Origin: Verrucomicrobiia bacterium
GTDB taxonomy: Bacteria; Verrucomicrobiota; Verrucomicrobiia; Limisphaerales; Fontisphaeraceae
Reading direction: 5' to 3'
Length of the DNA: 39,861 nucleotides
Assembly: GCA_026414565.1 (NCBI GenBank)
Contig: JAOAIT010000023.1
Span: 1 to 39,861 of the forward strand
A program made the position numbers and the translations under genes. The notes below the pieces were generated by a model, which worked only from the letters and a program-made list of their open reading frames with translations, did not search any database and was not told where the DNA came from. This document shows, one piece after another, positions 24,777-33,818 of the stretch. Numbering within the stretch: position 1 is the first letter of the stretch; the number at the start of each line of letters is the position of its first letter.

Positions 24777-25859
24777 GTGCACCTCGCACGCCTGAGATTG
24801 CGCGACTTTCGCAACTACGCCCGCCTGGACGCGGCGTTTGCACCGGGTTTTCATCTGATTCTGGGTGACAACGCCCAGGGCAAAACCAATTTGCTGGAAG
24901 CCATCTACCTCCTGGCCACCCTGCGCTCGTTTCGCGGGGTGGGCGGCGCGCAGCTCATCCGCCATGGCGCGCGCGGTTATTGGGTCGGCGCCACCATCGT
25001 CGGCCCCCTTCGCCATGAAGTAAAAATCTTCTGGTCGCCCCGCCAGCGCAAATTGCTCATGAACAACCAGCCCGTACGCCGGCTGGCGGATTATTACGGC
25101 ACCCTGCGTGCCGTGGTCTTTTGCAGCGAAGACACCCAGTTAATCAAAGGCCCCGGCCGCGTGCGCCGCCGGTTCATGGACCTGCTGCTGGCTCAAACCC
25201 ACGCCCCCTATCTGCACCTCCTCCAGCGCTACACCCGGGCCGTACGTGCCCGCAACGCCTTGCTGCGCAGCCGGCGTCTGGACGAGCACGCCCTGGCCGG
25301 TTTTACCCGGGAGGTTGTGGCTGCCGGCACGGAAATCATGCGCCTGCGCCGCGAACTGCTCCCCCGCCTCTCGCCCCTGGCCCGGGCCGCGCATGCGCGC
25401 ATTGCTCCCGCCGGTGAAGAATTGCAACTGGCTTATCAACCCGCCACCGGCAATGAAGACCTGGCCCAAGCCTTGGAACGCAGCCGTGAACAGGAACGCG
25501 CCACGCGCCTGACCTTGGTCGGGCCACACCGTGATGAGATGGCCCTGCTGCTCAACGGAAAGCCGGCCGCCCAGTTTGCCAGCGAAGGCCAGAAACGGAC
25601 GCTCGCCCTGGCCCTGAAAATGGCTCAAGCCGAATATTTGACGGAAAGGCAGGGCAGCCCGCCCATCCTCCTGATTGATGATGTCATGGTCGAGCTGGAT
25701 ATAAAACGCCGCAGTGGTTTCCTGCCGCTGCTCGAACGCAGCCGCGAAGCTCAGGGCCAGGTGTTCATGACCTGCACGGAGGAAAACTGGCCGCGGGAAT
25801 TGAGCCGCTCATTGCATCGTTGGGAAGTGCGCGCAGGTCACCTGAACCCCCTGGCCTGA
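24777..25859 (+). CDS. recF: DNA replication/repair protein RecF
   Basis: The 360-residue protein is a full-length RecF, an SMC/ABC-type ATPase that loads RecA at ssDNA gaps with RecOR. Visible are the N-terminal 'LRLRDFRNY', Walker A GDNAQGKTN (30-38), the ABC signature region 'ASEGQKRTLALALKMA' (about 267-282) and Walker B/D-loop 'LLIDDVMVELD' (about 297-308). The start is a GTG; there is no ATG in a better place and the second residue onward matches the family. In many bacteria recF follows dnaA-dnaN; here it stands alone next to a DHH phosphoesterase, which is common outside model species. Confidence 0.94.
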   Translation: MHLARLRLRDFRNYARLDAAFAPGFHLILGDNAQGKTNLLEAIYLLATLRSFRGVGGAQLIRHGARGYWVGATIVGPLRHEVKIFWSPRQRKLLMNNQPVRRLADYYGTLRAVVFCSEDTQLIKGPGRVRRRFMDLLLAQTHAPYLHLLQRYTRAVRARNALLRSRRLDEHALAGFTREVVAAGTEIMRLRRELLPRLSPLARAAHARIAPAGEELQLAYQPATGNEDLAQALERSREQERATRLTLVGPHRDEMALLLNGKPAAQFASEGQKRTLALALKMAQAEYLTERQGSPPILLIDDVMVELDIKRRSGFLPLLERSREAQGQVFMTCTEENWPRELSRSLHRWEVRAGHLNPLA

Positions 25860-26073
25860 AGTTAAAGACATCGCCGTCCTTGTGGCCATGCCCTCGTCCT
25901 CCACTCCTCGCACTTCAAAGAATTAAGGCTCGTCCAGCCCAAGCCGGTGCCGCCCGTAAAAAATGGGTGCACGGACTCTTACATCCGCCTTGCCGGCCAA
26001 ATAGCGGCTTGATAAAAGTCATGCACCCATGGCAATGGCACGGCATCCTCCCTTGGCCTCTTTTTCCTGCTCC
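25860..26073. other. Intergenic region, nothing clear
   Basis: These 214 bases separate recF from the secreted duplicated-domain gene. No promoter or hairpin stands out. The frame of the next gene is open back to an ATG at 26029, so the true start could lie 45 bases further left. Confidence 0.45.
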
Positions 26074-28215
26074 ATGATTGCCTCCGCCCCATCGCCCGGC
26101 ATCAGTTGGCCCCTTCTTCTACTGCTGGCACAGGCGGCCTTTTTTTCCGGTCTGCAGGGGGCTTTGTTGGTGCACGAAACCTTCCCCTATCCGGATGGCC
26201 CCCTGGTGCAGGTGGCCCCCGATGCCTGGTCCCATTACAGCGGCACCTCCAATCAATTACGGGTGGCCGGCGGCCGCGCCCTGCTCTCGGAGACTTCCAG
26301 TGAAGATGTTCAAGTCTTCCTGCCAGGCCGGCCGTACACCAACGGGGTGTTGTACGTGCGCTTCCTGGTCAACTTTTCGCGCCTGCCGTCCGGTGGAGGC
26401 GGATGTTTTGCCCTGCTGAAGGACGCCGGCGTCAACAATAACCGCGCCTGTCTTTACGCCACCACCATGGATGCGCCCGCGGGCCATTACCGTTTAGGAC
26501 TGCGGCTGACGGGGGTGACCTCCCCCCTCTATGCCTCATACCATCCCCAAGCCTGCCCCACCCAAGCCGCGCAGGTGGTCATCCTGCGCTACCAATTGAA
26601 TCCTCCCGCCGCAGCCCTGTGGCTCAATCCTGTCAGCGAACAAGATCCAGCCTTGGAAATGCCCGCCGATGGCACTGCTTCCCTGGCGATTCATGCCTTT
26701 GCCCTACGACAATCGCTGGCCAGTGGCAACGGCATGGGCGAGCTTGCCCTCGACAGCCTGCGCATTGGCTCATCCTTTGCGGAAGTGGCCACCCCCGGCG
26801 CCCCACCCACGCTCTCGGCCTTCCCTGACCTTGATTTGCCCGCTGGCGGCGTGTCCCCTCCCCTGCTTATCACACTCACTGATGAAGATACCCCCCTGCC
26901 CTTTATTTACCTTTACGCGCAGTGCGAGCCTCCCCATCTCATCCCGCCAGAGGGTTTCCTTTTTCAAGGCGCCGGCGGGGAGCGTACCCTGGTGGTGCGT
27001 GCCGCCGATGGGCAACAGGGCGTCGCGCGCGTCCTGGTCACCGCCCTGGATGACACCGGCCTGAGTGCGCAGCGGGCCTTTACCGTGCGCCTGGGAGCGC
27101 CGTCCTGTGCGCCACTAGCTGACCAGATTATAAGCGTTAATCAAACACTTAATGATCTCCCGTTGCACCTGCAGGATGCCGAGCAGGACGTCCTCACTCT
27201 GACCATTACTTCTTCGGATCGCACCCTGTTTCCGGCCACCAACATCGTGGTGGCCGGCGAAGGCTATGAGCGGCGCCTCACCCTGCGCCCCGCGCCGGAC
27301 CGGGCGGGCCACGCCTTCCTTTCCCTGCTCCTCAGCGACGGCCATCACCGGATCACCAATCAATTCCAAGTGACGGTGGCGCCACGGCCAGGACGCCTCG
27401 TGTCAGAAGAATTTGATTATCCTGACGGCGCCCTGATCGCCGTCGGCCCAGCTCTCTGGCAGTCCCACAGCGGAGAGGCCGGCCAGGCATGGGTGGAAAA
27501 CGGGAGTCTCCACCTCTGCGAAACCAACAGTGAGGATGTCAGCGTCACCCTCGGCCCCCCCGGCATCACGGCGGGCAGTGGTTATGTGCTTTATGCGCGC
27601 GTGGATTTTCGCGTCTTGCGCCTGCCCACCAATGCCGTGCCCGCCTATTGGGCGCATTACAAGGATGGCGGCACCGGCTATCGCTGCCGCCTCTTTATCT
27701 CCACCAACCAGGCGCCACCGGGACATTTCCGCCTGGGCCTCAGCAGCGCCGCAGCACTGCCCACGGCGGAAACCACGCCGCTCCTCCGCACTCAAACGCT
27801 CTACACCGTGGTGACCCGCTTTAACGTCAATAATGGCCAGTGTCTGCTATGGCTTGACCCCACCTGCGAGAGTGATGCCGCCCTGGTGGCGGGTGACACC
27901 ACTGGCAGCAGCACCGTGGCCGCGTGGGCCTTCCGTCAGGCCGCCAACATTGGCGCACTGAGCATCGAACGGCTGCGGGTGGGCACGGCTTTTGCGGATG
28001 TCCTTCCTGCCCCCGCCCGGCTGTATTTTGCCCGCGAGGAAGCGCATCTGGTGTTGCGCTGGCCGGAGGAAAGCGGCGCCGTATTGGAGACGTCCGCGCG
28101 TCTGTCCCCCGACGCCTGGGAGGCCGTCAGCGCCCCGGGCAGCAGCCTCCAGGGCTGGCGATGCTGGACGAACATCCTGCCGGGAGATACCCGCTTTTTC
28201 CGGCTGCGCCAGTGA
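26074..28215 (+). CDS. Secreted protein with duplicated LamG-like domain
   Basis: The 713-residue exported protein begins with a signal peptide (about 1-30). The first domain (about 32-245) starts 'HETFPYPDGPLVQV' with 'ETSSEDVQVFL', and a second copy (about 450-660) starts 'SEEFDYPDGALIAV' with 'ETNSEDVSVTL'. Both continue with 'APAGHYRLGL' or 'APPGHFRLGL' and a 'LRIGSSFAEV' or 'LRVGTAFADV' end, so the domain was duplicated. It resembles concanavalin-like (LamG) folds. Two Ig- or cadherin-like segments link them (about 245-450), and a short beta end (about 665-713) follows. A glycan- or matrix-binding role is inferred. ATG 26074 gives a clean signal peptide; ATG 26029 is in frame. Confidence 0.82.
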   Translation: MIASAPSPGISWPLLLLLAQAAFFSGLQGALLVHETFPYPDGPLVQVAPDAWSHYSGTSNQLRVAGGRALLSETSSEDVQVFLPGRPYTNGVLYVRFLVNFSRLPSGGGGCFALLKDAGVNNNRACLYATTMDAPAGHYRLGLRLTGVTSPLYASYHPQACPTQAAQVVILRYQLNPPAAALWLNPVSEQDPALEMPADGTASLAIHAFALRQSLASGNGMGELALDSLRIGSSFAEVATPGAPPTLSAFPDLDLPAGGVSPPLLITLTDEDTPLPFIYLYAQCEPPHLIPPEGFLFQGAGGERTLVVRAADGQQGVARVLVTALDDTGLSAQRAFTVRLGAPSCAPLADQIISVNQTLNDLPLHLQDAEQDVLTLTITSSDRTLFPATNIVVAGEGYERRLTLRPAPDRAGHAFLSLLLSDGHHRITNQFQVTVAPRPGRLVSEEFDYPDGALIAVGPALWQSHSGEAGQAWVENGSLHLCETNSEDVSVTLGPPGITAGSGYVLYARVDFRVLRLPTNAVPAYWAHYKDGGTGYRCRLFISTNQAPPGHFRLGLSSAAALPTAETTPLLRTQTLYTVVTRFNVNNGQCLLWLDPTCESDAALVAGDTTGSSTVAAWAFRQAANIGALSIERLRVGTAFADVLPAPARLYFAREEAHLVLRWPEESGAVLETSARLSPDAWEAVSAPGSSLQGWRCWTNILPGDTRFFRLRQ

Positions 28216-28294
28216 ACGGCCCGGCTTCTGCTCCAAAAAATCTTAAAAATTATTCCAACATTGGGCGGCGAAACCCGTCTTATTCTTGGGACGT

Positions 28295-28513
28295 ATGAAT
28301 ATGAGCCGGCACGAACAGTCAGGACAATCACGCTACGGGGCAGGCCCCGGTGTGCTGCGGTGGTTTGATGCACGCGAGCGTAACGCCCTGCTGGCGCTGC
28401 TGGCGGCCGCCGTCCTGTTGATCCTCTGTTCGCTGGCCGGCGGCATGCCCTCCGCCTCCGCCTCGGCCGCCGAGCCGCCGCCCATCAAGGCGCCGGCAGC
28501 TCCCGCACCTTGA
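28295..28513 (+). CDS. Small single-pass membrane protein
   Basis: The 72-residue protein has a basic N-terminus ('SRHEQSGQSRYGAGPG'), one membrane helix (about 31-48, 'NALLALLAAAVLLILCSLAGG') and a Pro/Ala-rich tail. I recognise no family. The start could be ATG 28295 or 28301. Its last 29 bases overlap the end of the convergent DUF1080 gene on the other strand. Coding potential is plausible, but short GC-rich frames are easily spurious. Confidence 0.5.
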   Translation: MNMSRHEQSGQSRYGAGPGVLRWFDARERNALLALLAAAVLLILCSLAGGMPSASASAAEPPPIKAPAAPAP

Positions 28514-29177
28514 GGTTGCGGAAAGCCGCCTCATCATTGTGATCGGTCAGCAACAGGTGGCCGGCAATCTTTTTCCCAAAATCCGGCGACGTGCGAAACT
28601 TGCTATTGGCCACCGCCGCCAGCACCTCCGGGCTGCCACATTCATATTCCAACACCTTTTCGCCGTTGAGCCAGTGCTCCACGTGCGCACCGCGGACAAT
28701 AATCCGGGAGTGATTGATTTCCGGCGCCAGTTTCATGGGCGCGTGGGGACGCGGCGGCAGCACATCATAAAACGAGGCGGTTTGCTGCTTCGGGTTCTTG
28801 ATTGTAGTATCGTCAATCATTTGATACTCGTGGCCCACCCCACGCTCCTCCAGAAACATGTATTTCACGCCATTGTTGGCGCGGGGCGGAATGCGCCACT
28901 CCCATGACAATTCGAAATTGTCAAAACGCTGGGTGGTAATGAGGTCCCCGCCACGTTGGCCGGCCAGCTTGACGAGCCAGCCGTTGGTCACCACCCACCC
29001 GGTGGTAGGCGGAGTGGCGCGACGCACGCTGCGCCAGCCTTCGAGATTGCGCCCATTGAACAACAGCCGCCAGCCTGCGGCCCGCTCCTGCTCGGTCAGG
29101 GTGTTGGGTTCGGCGCCGGCAAGGCCAAGCCCCGTCAGGAGCAGGACTCCATAAATAAACAGCGAGGTTCGTTGCAT
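28485..29177 (-). CDS. Secreted DUF1080 (3-keto-disaccharide hydrolase-type) protein
   Basis: The 230-residue protein has a signal peptide (about 1-22) and a single DUF1080 beta-sandwich, now described as 3-keto-disaccharide hydrolase: 'GWRLLFNGRNLEGWR' (about 35-49), 'GDLITTQRFDNFELSWEWRI' and 'YDVLPPRPHAPMKL'. The family is very common in planctomycetes and verrucomicrobia, and many members are of unknown specificity. The ATG at 29177 gives the signal peptide. It lies directly downstream of the zinc-type dehydrogenase gene (22 bases), on the same strand, so the two may be one unit. Confidence 0.9.
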   Translation of the reverse strand: MQRTSLFIYGVLLLTGLGLAGAEPNTLTEQERAAGWRLLFNGRNLEGWRSVRRATPPTTGWVVTNGWLVKLAGQRGGDLITTQRFDNFELSWEWRIPPRANNGVKYMFLEERGVGHEYQMIDDTTIKNPKQQTASFYDVLPPRPHAPMKLAPEINHSRIIVRGAHVEHWLNGEKVLEYECGSPEVLAAVANSKFRTSPDFGKKIAGHLLLTDHNDEAAFRNLKVRELPAP

Positions 29178-29199
29178 AAGGCGTGGTATGTTAATCCCC

Positions 29200-30228
29200 T
29201 CAGGGTTGAATGACAATCTTTCCCAGGACCTGCCGCTGGCGCAGCGCCGCAAACGCCTCCGGCACGCGCTCCAGCGGATGAATCGCATGGATCACCGGCT
29301 TGAGTTTGCCGGCGGCGGCCCAATCCAGCGTGGTCCGCATGTCAGCGCGGTTCCGCCCGTAACTGCCAATCAACCGCTGTTGTTTCACAAAGAACGGCCA
29401 GATGTCGAAAGTGATCTGCCGTCCCGCCGTGGCGCCACAGGTGACGATTGTCCCCCCGCGCGCCAAACAGTCCAGCAGTTTGGGCAGAATGTCGCCCCCC
29501 ACATGTTCAACGACCAGGTCCACCCCGCGTTTATTGGTGATTTTGCGCACCTCACTCGTCCAGCGCGCGTCCGCCGTATCCAGCACCTGCTCCGCGCCCA
29601 ATTGCAATCCCAGTTTCCGTTTGGCCTCCGTGGAGCCGGTGGTGATCACCCGCGCGCCCAGGCCCCTGGCAATCTGGATGGCCGCCGAGCCGACGCCACT
29701 GGCCGCCCCCATCACCAGCACCCAGTCGCCCGCCTTGACCGTTGCCCGGCTGGTCAGCATGTGCATGGCCGTGCTCCCGGCCAGGGTCAACGCCGCCGAG
29801 GTGACAAAATCCACCGTGTCCGGCAGCGCCACCAACAACCGCGCCGGCACGAGCACTTTTTCCGCAAACCCGCCGTCCCGCTGGATGCCCAGCAATTCGC
29901 TGCGCAGGCATTGCGATTCCTCCCCCTGTTTGCAGAATTCACATTGATCGCAGAAAATGTTGGATTGCACGGCCACCCGGTCCCCCGGCCGCCAGGCGGT
30001 CACCCCCGGCCCCACCTGCGTGACCCGGCCGGCAATTTCACAACCGGCCGTGCGGGGTAAAATGGGTTGAATGGGCAGCCCGTTTTCCTCCAGCCACAAA
30101 TCCAGATGATTTAACCCGCAGGCCATCACCTGCACCACCACCTCGCCCTCGCCGGGCCGGGGATCGGGCAGGTCACGCATCTCAAATCGTCCCGGTTTGC
30201 CGTGGGCCACCAGTTGTACTGCTTTCAT
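29200..30228 (-). CDS. Zinc-type alcohol dehydrogenase/quinone oxidoreductase family protein
   Basis: The 342-residue protein is an MDR-family oxidoreductase. C37 in 'VMACGLNHLDLW' and C63 in 'TAGCEIAG' occupy the catalytic zinc positions, where the second is usually His (GHE). Four structural-zinc Cys are C93, C96, C99 and C107 ('FCDQCEFCKQGEESQC'). The nucleotide-binding loop is 'GAASGVGSAAIQIA' (about 174-187). Length and folds are full. The substrate is unknown; a sugar or alcohol oxidation is possible given the DUF1080 neighbour, but that is only inference. Confidence 0.88.
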   Translation of the reverse strand: MKAVQLVAHGKPGRFEMRDLPDPRPGEGEVVVQVMACGLNHLDLWLEENGLPIQPILPRTAGCEIAGRVTQVGPGVTAWRPGDRVAVQSNIFCDQCEFCKQGEESQCLRSELLGIQRDGGFAEKVLVPARLLVALPDTVDFVTSAALTLAGSTAMHMLTSRATVKAGDWVLVMGAASGVGSAAIQIARGLGARVITTGSTEAKRKLGLQLGAEQVLDTADARWTSEVRKITNKRGVDLVVEHVGGDILPKLLDCLARGGTIVTCGATAGRQITFDIWPFFVKQQRLIGSYGRNRADMRTTLDWAAAGKLKPVIHAIHPLERVPEAFAALRQRQVLGKIVIQP

Positions 30229-30302
30229 GGGGGTTATTCAATCGCCCCGCCGCCGGCGATACAAGCCTTTGTTCATCGGCCCCGGCCTGCAACCCTTGCC
30301 CG

Positions 30303-30336
30303 AAATAAAAAGGCCGTCCCGGGAATCGGGACAGCC
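30303..30336 (-). terminator. Intrinsic terminator of HlyD/DUF4956 operon
   Basis: On the minus strand a 10-bp stem (GGCTGTCCCG against CGGGACGGCC, one mismatch) with a 5-base loop is followed by TTTTTATTT. It begins 23 bases after the stop of the HlyD-like gene. Confidence 0.88.
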
Positions 30337-30358
30337 CAAATCTTCCACAACCCCGGCT

Positions 30359-31444
30359 CTAGCGCACGCCGGACGGCAGACTGATGTCCACGATTTCGCC
30401 CGGCATCAAGGCCAGTCCTTTGGGCAGGGTGATGATCATCGGCAGACCATATTCCATGACCCCGTTCTGCACGGCCATGGGAAGGATGGCCGGATTGATG
30501 GGCTCCAACTGGGTGCCCACTTTCATCACCTTGGCCTGCGCCAGGGCACGTCCTTGGGAGCGGCTGCGCACTTCCACCATGTCACCCACCTTGGGTTTGA
30601 CGTTCAACGGCTGGCGCACATAGGCCACGATGCGCTCGGCCTCCATGCTGCTGATCATCACAATGACATCCCCACGCACCACCCGCTCGCCCTTGCGTTT
30701 GTACACCGCGCTGACCACGCCGGACATGGGGGCTTTGATCACCAGCGGGGCCGAGAGGGCCTTGATTTCCTCCTGCTTGGCTTCAATCGCCCGGGCAATG
30801 GCCCGATTGGCTTCGTCTCCTTCGCCCGTGCGCACCCCTTTCTCCAGCTTGGCCACGTTCTGTTCCATGGCCTGAATCAGTCTTTCCAGTTCCGCCACCT
30901 TCCCGCGCAGGGACTCCGCCGTGGCCTTGGCCAGGTCATAATCCGCCTGGGAGGTCACATTATTCAACAAATTGGAATGGGCGCGTTGGAGCTGGGCTTC
31001 CGCATACACCAGTTGGGCCCGGTCATTGGCCAGCTCAATTTTGCGCTGCCAGATGTTGTGCCGCAAACTCTCCAGGTTTTCCTGGAAACGGTAGGTGCCC
31101 TGCCGCAGCCGCTCCTCCAAAATCGTCAAATCCGCCATCATGGAGTTGATGCTGGCCTTGACCGTCTCATCCTCCATGACGCTAATCACGGCAATCGGAT
31201 CGCCCTTTTCCACCCGGGACAGCAAATCCACGCTCAGCTCCTGGATCTCGCCCGGTTCCGTCGCGGTGATGCTCGAACGAATGGCCTCCACCTCCCCGAC
31301 AATGCTGGGCGGCGCCACGTGCCGGTTCCAGAGGTTGACAGAAAATACCAGAACGCACAGGAAAACAATGATCGGCAGATAACCATGCCGGAACTCCCGC
31401 CAGTAATGTGACGGGGGACTCGGAATCTTCGGTAATGCGGTCAT
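30359..31444 (-). CDS. HlyD-like membrane fusion protein
   Basis: The 361-residue protein has a short cytoplasmic start, one membrane helix (about 22-38), a biotinyl-lipoyl-like half motif ('TEPGEIQELSVDLLSRVEKGD'), a long coiled-coil hairpin (about 85-205, including 'ELANDRAQLVYAEAQLQRAH') and a beta-barrel with 'IKAPMSGVVSAVYKRKGERV' (about 240-260). This is the plan of type-I secretion or efflux adaptor proteins. No inner-membrane transporter or outer-membrane channel is next to it; the only partner in the operon is a DUF4956 membrane protein. ATG 31444 was chosen for the AAGGAA site 6 bases before it. Confidence 0.87.
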   Translation of the reverse strand: MTALPKIPSPPSHYWREFRHGYLPIIVFLCVLVFSVNLWNRHVAPPSIVGEVEAIRSSITATEPGEIQELSVDLLSRVEKGDPIAVISVMEDETVKASINSMMADLTILEERLRQGTYRFQENLESLRHNIWQRKIELANDRAQLVYAEAQLQRAHSNLLNNVTSQADYDLAKATAESLRGKVAELERLIQAMEQNVAKLEKGVRTGEGDEANRAIARAIEAKQEEIKALSAPLVIKAPMSGVVSAVYKRKGERVVRGDVIVMISSMEAERIVAYVRQPLNVKPKVGDMVEVRSRSQGRALAQAKVMKVGTQLEPINPAILPMAVQNGVMEYGLPMIITLPKGLALMPGEIVDISLPSGVR

Positions 31445-31458
31445 CGGTATTCCTTCCA

Positions 31459-32145
31459 CTAGATTTCAGACTCGTCTTCAGCCTTCATGCTCGTCACCCG
31501 GGAAACCCCCTCCATGGCCTTCAATTCGGTCAGAAGGTCCTGTTCCCGTTCGGGATTCCGCAGCAACAGGCGATAACTTAAATCGGCGCCCTCATAGCCT
31601 TCACTGGTCCGCTGGCTGGCGCAGTGAGTCACCCGGCTGTGCCGGTCCAACAGGCGCTTCAACTCCGGCAGCTCCTTCAAAGACCGCGCCCAATGCAGGT
31701 TGACGATGATGTCGTAGCGGTGCCGCGCGCCAAACATGGTCAGGCTCAAATACAACAAGACCACTGACACCATCACACACGTGATGACCGCCGCCGGAAA
31801 ACGATGGGTGCCGCACGCCATCCCCACCACAATCCCGGCCAGAATGTAAGTGGTATCAAGAGTATCCCGCAGAATGTTGCGGAATCGCACGATGGCAAAT
31901 ACCGCCATCAACCCAAACGCCGTCACCAGGTTGTTGGACAGGACCATCATCACCGACGTGACGATCATCGGCAGCACGATCATGGCGTTGACGAACGTCC
32001 GGGAATAGGAAAGCCCCGAGTGCGTGGCCATATACGTCCACGCGATGACATGACCGCCCAGAAAGGCCAGACACAGCGCCAGTATCATCACTGGCAAATC
32101 CATTGGCTGCGCGGCGTAATCACCGCGTAAAAACGTCTCTAGCAT
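31459..32145 (-). CDS. DUF4956 membrane protein
   Basis: The 228-residue protein is an integral membrane protein with about four helices (roughly 17-38, 47-70, 74-95 and 105-135) followed by a cytoplasmic domain (about 140-228). The 'FAIVRFRNILRDTLDTTYI' stretch between helices is the family's conserved, charged loop. DUF4956 genes are often beside polyphosphate-polymerase-like VTC and CotH genes in other bacteria; here the partner is the HlyD-like gene 14 bases downstream. Function is unknown. The ATG at 32145 is the natural start. Confidence 0.85.
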   Translation of the reverse strand: MLETFLRGDYAAQPMDLPVMILALCLAFLGGHVIAWTYMATHSGLSYSRTFVNAMIVLPMIVTSVMMVLSNNLVTAFGLMAVFAIVRFRNILRDTLDTTYILAGIVVGMACGTHRFPAAVITCVMVSVVLLYLSLTMFGARHRYDIIVNLHWARSLKELPELKRLLDRHSRVTHCASQRTSEGYEGADLSYRLLLRNPEREQDLLTELKAMEGVSRVTSMKAEDESEI

Positions 32146-32467
32146 ATGCCAAACAGAAGTCTATTTTTCACCGAATTGTAACTTTTCCAAGACTTTTTTT
32201 CAAATCAAATCCCGCCCCGGCGGGTTACATCGGACCATTTTGGTTGTCGGAGGCCTTTGGAGGGACAATGCCACGTCCAAACGCACCCGCGTATAATCCT
32301 TCTTTTTTAAGCAATTTAAGTGCCAATTTGGCCCTTCTCTCCCTAAAATCAACGGTTGGGGCTTTTCCGCACCGCCCAGCCGCCAGCCAAGGCATCCCCC
32401 ACACCCCGAATTCCTGCGGGGAAAGGGTTGCTTTGGCACATTTTGCGTGATTTTCACCCTCCCCCCC
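32146..32467. other. Intergenic region between DUF4956 operon and galE
   Basis: These 322 bases carry no convincing gene. The first 60 bases are AT-rich and probably hold the leftward promoter of the DUF4956/HlyD operon, though no exact boxes are clear. A short GC hairpin (CCCGC 32211-32215 with GCGGG 32220-32224) is the only obvious structure. Confidence 0.5.
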
Positions 32468-33439
32468 TTACTCCGCGTAGCCGTGGGGGTGCCGTTGGTG
32501 CCAACTCCACGCCGAGCGCACAATTTGTTCCAAATGCGGGTATTTGGGTGACCACCCCAGCTCCCGTCGGGCTTTCTCGGCTGCCGCCACCAGCCGCGGT
32601 GGATCCCCCGGGCGGCGCGGCTTTTCCACCGCCCGAATGGGCCTGCCCGTCACCTGCTCGCAAGTCTGAATAACCTGCCGGACGGAATAACCATCCCCGT
32701 TGCCTAAATTGAAGAAACCAGCCTTGCCGGGTTGCAGGGCCAGTATATGGGCCTCGGCCAAGTCAATCACATGGATGTAATCCCGGATGCAGGTGCCGTC
32801 GGGAGTGGGGTAATCGGTGCCGTAAATCTCGCAACAATCCCGCTGGCCCAGCGCCACTTTCAAAACATTGGGGATCAGGTGGGTCTCAATGCGATGATGC
32901 TCCCCAAACCGCTCGCTGGCCCCCGCCGCGTTAAAATACCGAAAAGCCGCAAACTCCAGCCCGTGGATTTGCTGATACCATTGTAATATCTTCTCAAACA
33001 TCAGCTTGCTCTCGCCGTAAGGATTTACCGGGCGTTGCGGCAAATCCTCGGTCATCGGCAGACGCTCCGGCACGCCATAGGTGGCGCAAGTGGAGCTGAA
33101 AATGAACTTCCGGACCCCCCCGGCCACGGCCGCATCCAGAAGATTAAGCCCGGCGGCCACGTTGTTGCGGAAATATTTGGAGGGATTGGCCATGGACTCC
33201 CCCACTAGCGCATTGGCGGCAAAATGAAGGATGGCCTCCGGCCGCGCCCGGGTCACGAGCTCCATGATGGCCTCGCGATCCACCAAATCCCCCACCACCA
33301 GGGCCGCCCGTTCATCCACCGCGCCGCGATGGCCTTCAGAGAGATTGTCAAAAACCGTCACCCGATGCCCCGCGTTGAGCAGTTGCTCCACACACACACT
33401 GCCGATGTAACCCGCGCCACCTGTCACCAAAACATTCAT
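32468..33439 (-). CDS. galE: UDP-glucose 4-epimerase
   Basis: The 323-residue protein is a short-chain NAD-dependent epimerase: GGAGYIG (7-13) binds NAD, 'FSSTCATYG' (114-122) holds the catalytic Ser/Thr, and Y141-x3-K145 in 'NPYGESK' is the catalytic pair. 'FRYFNAAGA' and 'GTCIRDYIHVIDLAEAH' are family motifs of GalE. It interconverts UDP-glucose and UDP-galactose for polysaccharide or glycolipid synthesis. The start is ATG 33439, right before the NAD motif; the frame is open upstream without ATG that adds a known domain. It stands alone, 300-400 bases from its neighbours on both sides. Confidence 0.93.
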   Translation of the reverse strand: MNVLVTGGAGYIGSVCVEQLLNAGHRVTVFDNLSEGHRGAVDERAALVVGDLVDREAIMELVTRARPEAILHFAANALVGESMANPSKYFRNNVAAGLNLLDAAVAGGVRKFIFSSTCATYGVPERLPMTEDLPQRPVNPYGESKLMFEKILQWYQQIHGLEFAAFRYFNAAGASERFGEHHRIETHLIPNVLKVALGQRDCCEIYGTDYPTPDGTCIRDYIHVIDLAEAHILALQPGKAGFFNLGNGDGYSVRQVIQTCEQVTGRPIRAVEKPRRPGDPPRLVAAAEKARRELGWSPKYPHLEQIVRSAWSWHQRHPHGYAE

Positions 33440-33818
33440 AAGCCCCCAAGCATAGTTAATTGCCTGTCCGGCGCTCAATAAAAAATCCGCCTCGCATGGC
33501 CAGCCGTCTGGCGGCATCCGAGGAATTATGATGCCTTCCACGGCAGGCCAAAAATCAGGGCTTCGCAAATCTCATCCAAATTTTAGAAGGTCATCTCTGT
33601 GCCCATTCCTTAACTTCTTCCCCAAGGCAATTACCCGCTCGCCGAAACAGGCGCTCCCACGGCCCAAATGCCGTCAACGGAGGCAGGAGAGATCAGCATG
33701 AGCCTTGCAAGATTTATGTATTCGTCATCCAGCTTGGGCCTCGCTATATTGGCAACAGCAAGCCTTTGCGCGCAATGAATAACCACACTGACCTTGAGGT
33801 TCAGGATCTTCCAGCACT
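33440..33818. other. Divergent intergenic region galE/methyltransferase
   Basis: No gene with coding character was found in these 379 bases and no strong hairpin. It should contain the promoters of galE (leftward) and the Tat-signal methyltransferase (rightward). Composition is lower in GC than the genes. Confidence 0.45.
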
